A stretch of 64,000 nt of DNA from Rhodovastum sp963804495 (GTDB taxonomy: Bacteria; Pseudomonadota; Alphaproteobacteria; Acetobacterales; Acetobacteraceae), in assembly GCA_963804495.1 (NCBI GenBank), contig CAWDQN010000005.1, positions 62,001-126,000 on the forward strand. Direction: 5' to 3'. Below, one piece after another: positions 60,701-64,000 of this stretch. Position 1 is the first letter of the stretch, and each line of letters opens with the position of its first letter. Both the position numbers and the translations under genes were made by a program. The notes beneath the pieces are model-generated. The model ran no database searches, was not told where the DNA came from, and saw only the letters and a list, made by a program, of their open reading frames with translations.

Positions 60701-60755
60701 GGCTGCGAAGGAAGCAAGGCCAGGACAGAGCCCTGACCTTGCTTCCTTCGCAGCC
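60701..60755. repeat. Long near-perfect palindrome (repeat family), likely terminator
   Basis: GGCTGCGAAGGAAGCAAGG at the left is matched by its complement at the right end (CCTTGCTTCCTTCGCAGCC), with CAGGACAGAGCCCTG at the centre. It is the longest hairpin in the window (19-bp perfect outer stem). It starts 7 nt after the DUF6614 stop and likely ends the dpp transcript. Confidence 0.7.
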
Positions 60756-60810
60756 ATATCCGCCAGGTTCTGTTCGTGCCAACTAGTATTGACTCGCACG
60801 GCGCAAACCA

Positions 60811-61836
60811 GTGGCCAAGCAGGAAATCAGGGCGCGAAGACTTGCGGCATGGCAGGCCGTGTCCGGAACCGTCGTCCTTTGTGCGCTCGTTTTGTGGCCA
60901 CATCCCATGTCCGGGCCCAATTCGGCCGCAGCGGACGGACTGCCGGGACTGCGCCTGGTTGCCGAACTCCGCCGCGACCATCCGGGTAGCTGGCCCGCTT
61001 TTTTCGGCGTCATCTGGAGTTCCGACGGCCAAAAAGTGACTGCCTACAGCGAATGGAGCGACGCGATCACCGTCTGGAATGCGAACCGTAGCGGGGCGCA
61101 GGATTTCCGCCGCTATGGCGACAACTTTGTCGGCCCCGCCCCGGGGCACCGGTTCCGTCCAATTGGGCGACCAACCTCGTGGCATCGCCTGACGGGAGTG
61201 TCCTGGCCGTCACCTCCGGCAGCGCCGAACATCGGCCGCTTGCCTTGTACTCGACGACATACTGGCGCAAACTGGCCGACATTCCCGGCCCGGCTCCTGT
61301 CAATCTGAGGGACGGGCCGAGCGCCGTGGCCTTTTCCCCGGACGGACATCTCATTGCAGACGCAACCTCGCTGGATGTCATGGTCTACGACCTCGCGACG
61401 GGCCGCATGATCCTCCGCTTCACGGCCTTCACCCTGGAAGAGAACGGTTGCTGCATCAGCAGCGTTGCGTTCAGCCCGGATTCCAGGGAGATTGCTGTCG
61501 CGGACGCACGCCCATCCATCACTTGGCGCCGCGGGGAGGACGACGAGACCCCCGGCCCCGGTGCGAATCTTTCGTGTCGCCGACGGCGCGTTTGTGGCAG
61601 CGTATCCGTCCACGGCCTGGCGCGTGAAGCAAGTGGCCTGGGACCGGCAAGGGCGGTTCACGGCATTCCTGACGAATGAAGCCCTGTACTTGTGGAATCC
61701 GGCCGTGCCCGGGCCCGGTCGAGTGATCCACATCCCGGGCTTGGCGAATTCTTTCTCGCTCGCGCCAGACGGCAGAAAGCTCGCGATCGGCATACGCGAT
61801 TCCGTTGCCGTCTTCGCCATCGAAGGCCAGCCGTAA
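60811..61836 (+). pseudogene. Beta-propeller (WD40-like) protein, two frameshifts
   Basis: Three frames in order. The first has a membrane anchor (AVSGTVVLCALVLWP) and FFGVIWSSDGQKVTAYSEW. The second has VASPDGSVLAVTSG and PSAVAFSPDGHLIADAT and SVAFSPDSREIAVAD. The third has APVRIFRVADGAFVAAYPST and SLAPDGRKLAIGIRDSV. SPDG repeats are typical of propeller blades. The joins need one base added in the G run at 61143-61146 and one removed from the C run at 61549-61553. GTG start at 60811. Probably periplasmic, tethered. Confidence 0.6.
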
Positions 61837-62301
61837 TCGTCCATCTTGGGGCGGATCTCCCCGGCCACGTGTCGGAGGGCGAGGCGGGTCGCGGTCGAGC
61901 GTTGGCTCGGCCTGCCGGATAGGGTTCGACGCGGCCACGGGACCTGACTCTACCGGGCGGCGAAAAAGGGCGCGCGCCGGGGAAACACGGAAACACGCGA
62001 AAGCGAGATTCGAGAGACACGCGACCGGCGCAAGAATGATTGGCCGAGCCGCGCAATCCTACTCTTTTCCCCCGACCGTTGCATCTCCGAGTGAACCCGG
62101 CCGACTTTATCGGCGCCCGGTCAGACAGTTATGATGCGAAGCGGGCGAGCTGCGGCACAGGAGGTGTACCGCGTCAGCATACGATATCGACCGGATCGCG
62201 TTGGCCTGTGACGGCGTTTCCGTTCCAGGCAAGCGACCATTCTTTGACAGCGGGCAACAGGTACGGCTAGTCGACGATATGAGTCTGTCCAGAGCCGAAT
62301 C
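61837..62301. other. Intergenic region, no gene seen
   Basis: About 465 bases between the beta-propeller gene and the monooxygenase. No frame with a recognisable domain or hairpin was seen. Confidence 0.35.
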
Positions 62302-63504
62302 GTGCAGGGCGTCGCGCGCGTTCTGATTGCCGGCGCCGGCCCGGTGGGGCTGGCCTCGGCGTTGCGCCTGGCCCAGCTCGGTGTGCCGGTGACCGTGCTG
62401 GAGAAGCGCATGCAGCTCGGCCGGGTGCAGCGCGCCTCCGCCTGGCTGCCGCCCACGCTGGAGGTATTCGAGCAGCTCGGCATCCTCGACGGCGCGCTCC
62501 GCACCGGCCTGCAGGTGCAGCGGATCACCTATCTCCGCGCCGGCGCGGCGAGGCCGCTCGCCCGGTTCAGCCTCGGGCTGCTGGCCGGCGAAACAAGGTT
62601 CCCGTTCCGCCTGCATCTCGATCAGGGCTCGGTGGCGGCGGCGCTGGCAGCGCGGCTCACCGCCTATCCGCATGTTCGTCTGGCCTTCGACGCCGAGGTC
62701 GTGCGGGTCGACCAGGATGCGGCCGGGGTTGCGGTGCGCGTCCATTCCGCCCGCGGCGAGCGAGTGGAGCGCGGTGCCTATCTGCTGGCTGCCGACGGCA
62801 TGGGCAGTGCGGTGCGGGGCTGCCTGGGCATCGGCCTTGAAGGCGTGCCGGTGGTCCGCCGTCTGCTGCAGGTGATGACCCCGGTCGATCTGCGCGAGCT
62901 GGTGCCCGGAGCCGATGACGCCACCTGGATCCATGCCCCGGGCGGCTGGTGCGGCCTGTTGTGCATGCCCGATCTCTGGCAGATCGCCGTGCCGTTGCCC
63001 GAGGACGAGTGCCAGGAGGCAGCCCTCGACGATCGCACGCTGCGCGCCCGGCTGGCCCGGTTTCTGCCGTTCGGCGTCGGCGTGCTGCCGATGGTTGAGC
63101 GTGCGGTGCAACCGGTGCGACGCCAGGTTGCAGGCACCTACGCCGTCGGCCGGGTCCTGTTGGCTGGCGACGCCGCTCACCAGGCGCAGACCCGCGCCGG
63201 GCTGAACATGAATTGCGGCCTGCACGACGCCATGGCCGCGGCCGAGGCGCTGGCCACGGCACTGCACCGGCCGGAGGCGGCGGGCGCGGCGCTCGAGCAT
63301 TATGCGCGTGAGCGGCGACGGGTCGCCGTTGCCCAGTTGCTGCCCTATGCCGACCGCGCCGTTCCGGGCGACGAGGCCTGGGCCGCCGATCTGGCCGGTG
63401 CCGTGGCCGATGAGGCGCGGGCGCAAGCCTGGCTGCGCGCTGCCTGCATGCTGGACATGCCGGGGTTTCGTGCCCCCGTAGCCGCGCCCGCCCTGCCGGC
63501 GTGA
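62302..63504 (+). CDS. FAD-dependent monooxygenase (aromatic hydroxylase type)
   Basis: 400 residues. FAD motifs in order: VLIAGAGPVGLASALRLAQL near the start, then the DG motif LLAADGMGSAVRG, and GRVLLAGDAAHQAQTRAGLN followed by MNCGLHDAMAAAEAL. This is the layout of PheA/TfdB-type and related hydroxylases using NAD(P)H and O2. The substrate is unknown. The GTG start at 62302 immediately precedes the Rossmann fold. A palindromic repeat follows the stop. Confidence 0.87.
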   Translation: MQGVARVLIAGAGPVGLASALRLAQLGVPVTVLEKRMQLGRVQRASAWLPPTLEVFEQLGILDGALRTGLQVQRITYLRAGAARPLARFSLGLLAGETRFPFRLHLDQGSVAAALAARLTAYPHVRLAFDAEVVRVDQDAAGVAVRVHSARGERVERGAYLLAADGMGSAVRGCLGIGLEGVPVVRRLLQVMTPVDLRELVPGADDATWIHAPGGWCGLLCMPDLWQIAVPLPEDECQEAALDDRTLRARLARFLPFGVGVLPMVERAVQPVRRQVAGTYAVGRVLLAGDAAHQAQTRAGLNMNCGLHDAMAAAEALATALHRPEAAGAALEHYARERRRVAVAQLLPYADRAVPGDEAWAADLAGAVADEARAQAWLRAACMLDMPGFRAPVAAPALPA

Positions 63505-63534
63505 AGCAAGGCCGTGCAGAGTCCTGGCCTTGCT
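63505..63534. repeat. Short palindromic repeat (repeat family), possible terminator
   Basis: AGCAAGGCC and GGCCTTGCT arms flank GTGCAGAGTCCT. It starts 1 nt after the monooxygenase stop and shares CAGAG and CAAGGCC with the other copies. Confidence 0.6.
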
Positions 63535-63624
63535 TGCTCTTGTGACACGCCCCGCAGCCCCCTATTCAGCATCCATGGGGCGAAGCAGTCGCATGTACCA
63601 GGAACCTGGAGGGGGACAGCCACC

Positions 63625-64000
63625 ATGAGGACCGGATGGATCATCGCCGCCGTTCTGGCGGTTGCGGCGGCGCTGCCTGCGCAGGCGAAGACACTCGTCT
63701 ACTGCACCGAGGGCTCGCCGGAGAACTTCAACCCGATGATCAACACCACCGGGACCACCTTCATCGCCAACCGCCCGGTCTATGACCGGCTGACCGATTT
63801 CAAATACGGCACCACCGAGGTCGAACCAGGACTGGCCGAGAAATGGGATGTCTCCGAGGACGGCCGCACGATTACGTTTCATCTCCGCCACGACGTAAAA
63901 TGGCATTCCAATAAAAACTTCAAGCCCACCCGGAATTTCACTGCGGACGACGTGATCTTCAGTTTCGAACGACAGTGGAAGGACAGTAATCCCTACCACA
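63625..64000 (+). CDS. dppA: Peptide ABC transporter substrate-binding protein (DppA type), cut by window end
   Basis: The first 125 residues are visible. A signal peptide (AAVLAVAAALPAQA) is followed by VYCTEGSPENFNPMINTTGT and YDRLTDFKYGTTEVEPGLAE, then FTADDVIFSFERQWKDSNPY, which are family SBP_bac_5 hallmarks. GGAGGGGG lies about 9 nt before the ATG. It probably supplies the dppBCDF transporter 3 kb upstream. The C-terminus is beyond the window. Confidence 0.9.
   Translation, partial: MRTGWIIAAVLAVAAALPAQAKTLVYCTEGSPENFNPMINTTGTTFIANRPVYDRLTDFKYGTTEVEPGLAEKWDVSEDGRTITFHLRHDVKWHSNKNFKPTRNFTADDVIFSFERQWKDSNPYH

Overview
The window is high-GC DNA of an alphaproteobacterium, most likely a member of the Acetobacteraceae/Rhodospirillales. 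The basis for this is a plant/alphaproteobacterial-type glutamate-cysteine ligase, the order kdsD-lptC-lptA-lptB-rpoN-hpf, the order proA-nadD-rsfS-rlmH-gpmI-envC-ctpA-deacetylase-rppH, and many short palindromic GC-rich repeats at gene ends. This placement is an inference from gene content. No rRNA or tRNA gene was seen.

Layout. 1-2.7 kb: a flavoprotein of the TcuA/CobZ type overlapping cobK (cobalamin), and a convergent TPR protein. 2.8-6.5 kb: a methyltransferase and ubiA (minus strand), divergent from rsmE and gshA. 6.6-9.6 kb: a BTAD-TPR regulator, a truncated receiver protein and a small hypothetical. 10.1-16.9 kb: two 2-oxoacid:ferredoxin oxidoreductases in one run (iorA-iorB, then korA-korB-korC), convergent with an acyl-CoA synthetase. 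17.2-19.9 kb: a DUF2252 protein, comF, a glutaredoxin and a DUF1178 protein. 20.0-26.6 kb (minus): rnd, kdsD, lptC, lptA, lptB, rpoN, hpf, which is an LPS-export and sigma-54 block. 27-39.1 kb: small membrane proteins, creA, rppH, a divergent polysaccharide deacetylase, ctpA, envC, gpmI, an orphan DNA methyltransferase with a coupled small gene, rlmH, rsfS, nadD, proA, msrA. 39.1-45.7 kb: an enoyl-CoA hydratase, an M20 amidohydrolase, a TRAP transporter (dctP plus fused dctQM), mobA and an alpha/beta hydrolase.

45.7-56.4 kb is an accessory region. It opens with a very AT-rich stretch, has lower GC in several genes, and contains an IS3-type remnant, a 365-bp inverted-repeat element, a candidate Cys/His deamidase-fold protein, a family-9 glycosyltransferase with a large inserted domain, two small proteins that appear to carry that same domain, and a polysaccharide pyruvyl transferase-like gene. 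It reads as a cell-surface or defence island. 56.4-64 kb returns to high-GC DNA with a dppBCDF oligopeptide ABC transporter, a DUF6614 protein, a beta-propeller gene, an FAD monooxygenase and, at the window edge, the start of a peptide-binding protein that probably serves the transporter.

A recurring oddity is that iorA, envC, the methyltransferase-coupled small gene, the alpha/beta hydrolase, dppB, the beta-propeller gene and perhaps nadD are each broken by one or two single-base shifts, most of them in runs of G or C. This looks more like base-calling error in a draft assembly than true decay, but the sequence alone cannot settle it. A second recurring feature is a family of palindromic repeats that sits at gene ends and in places is translated into protein tails.
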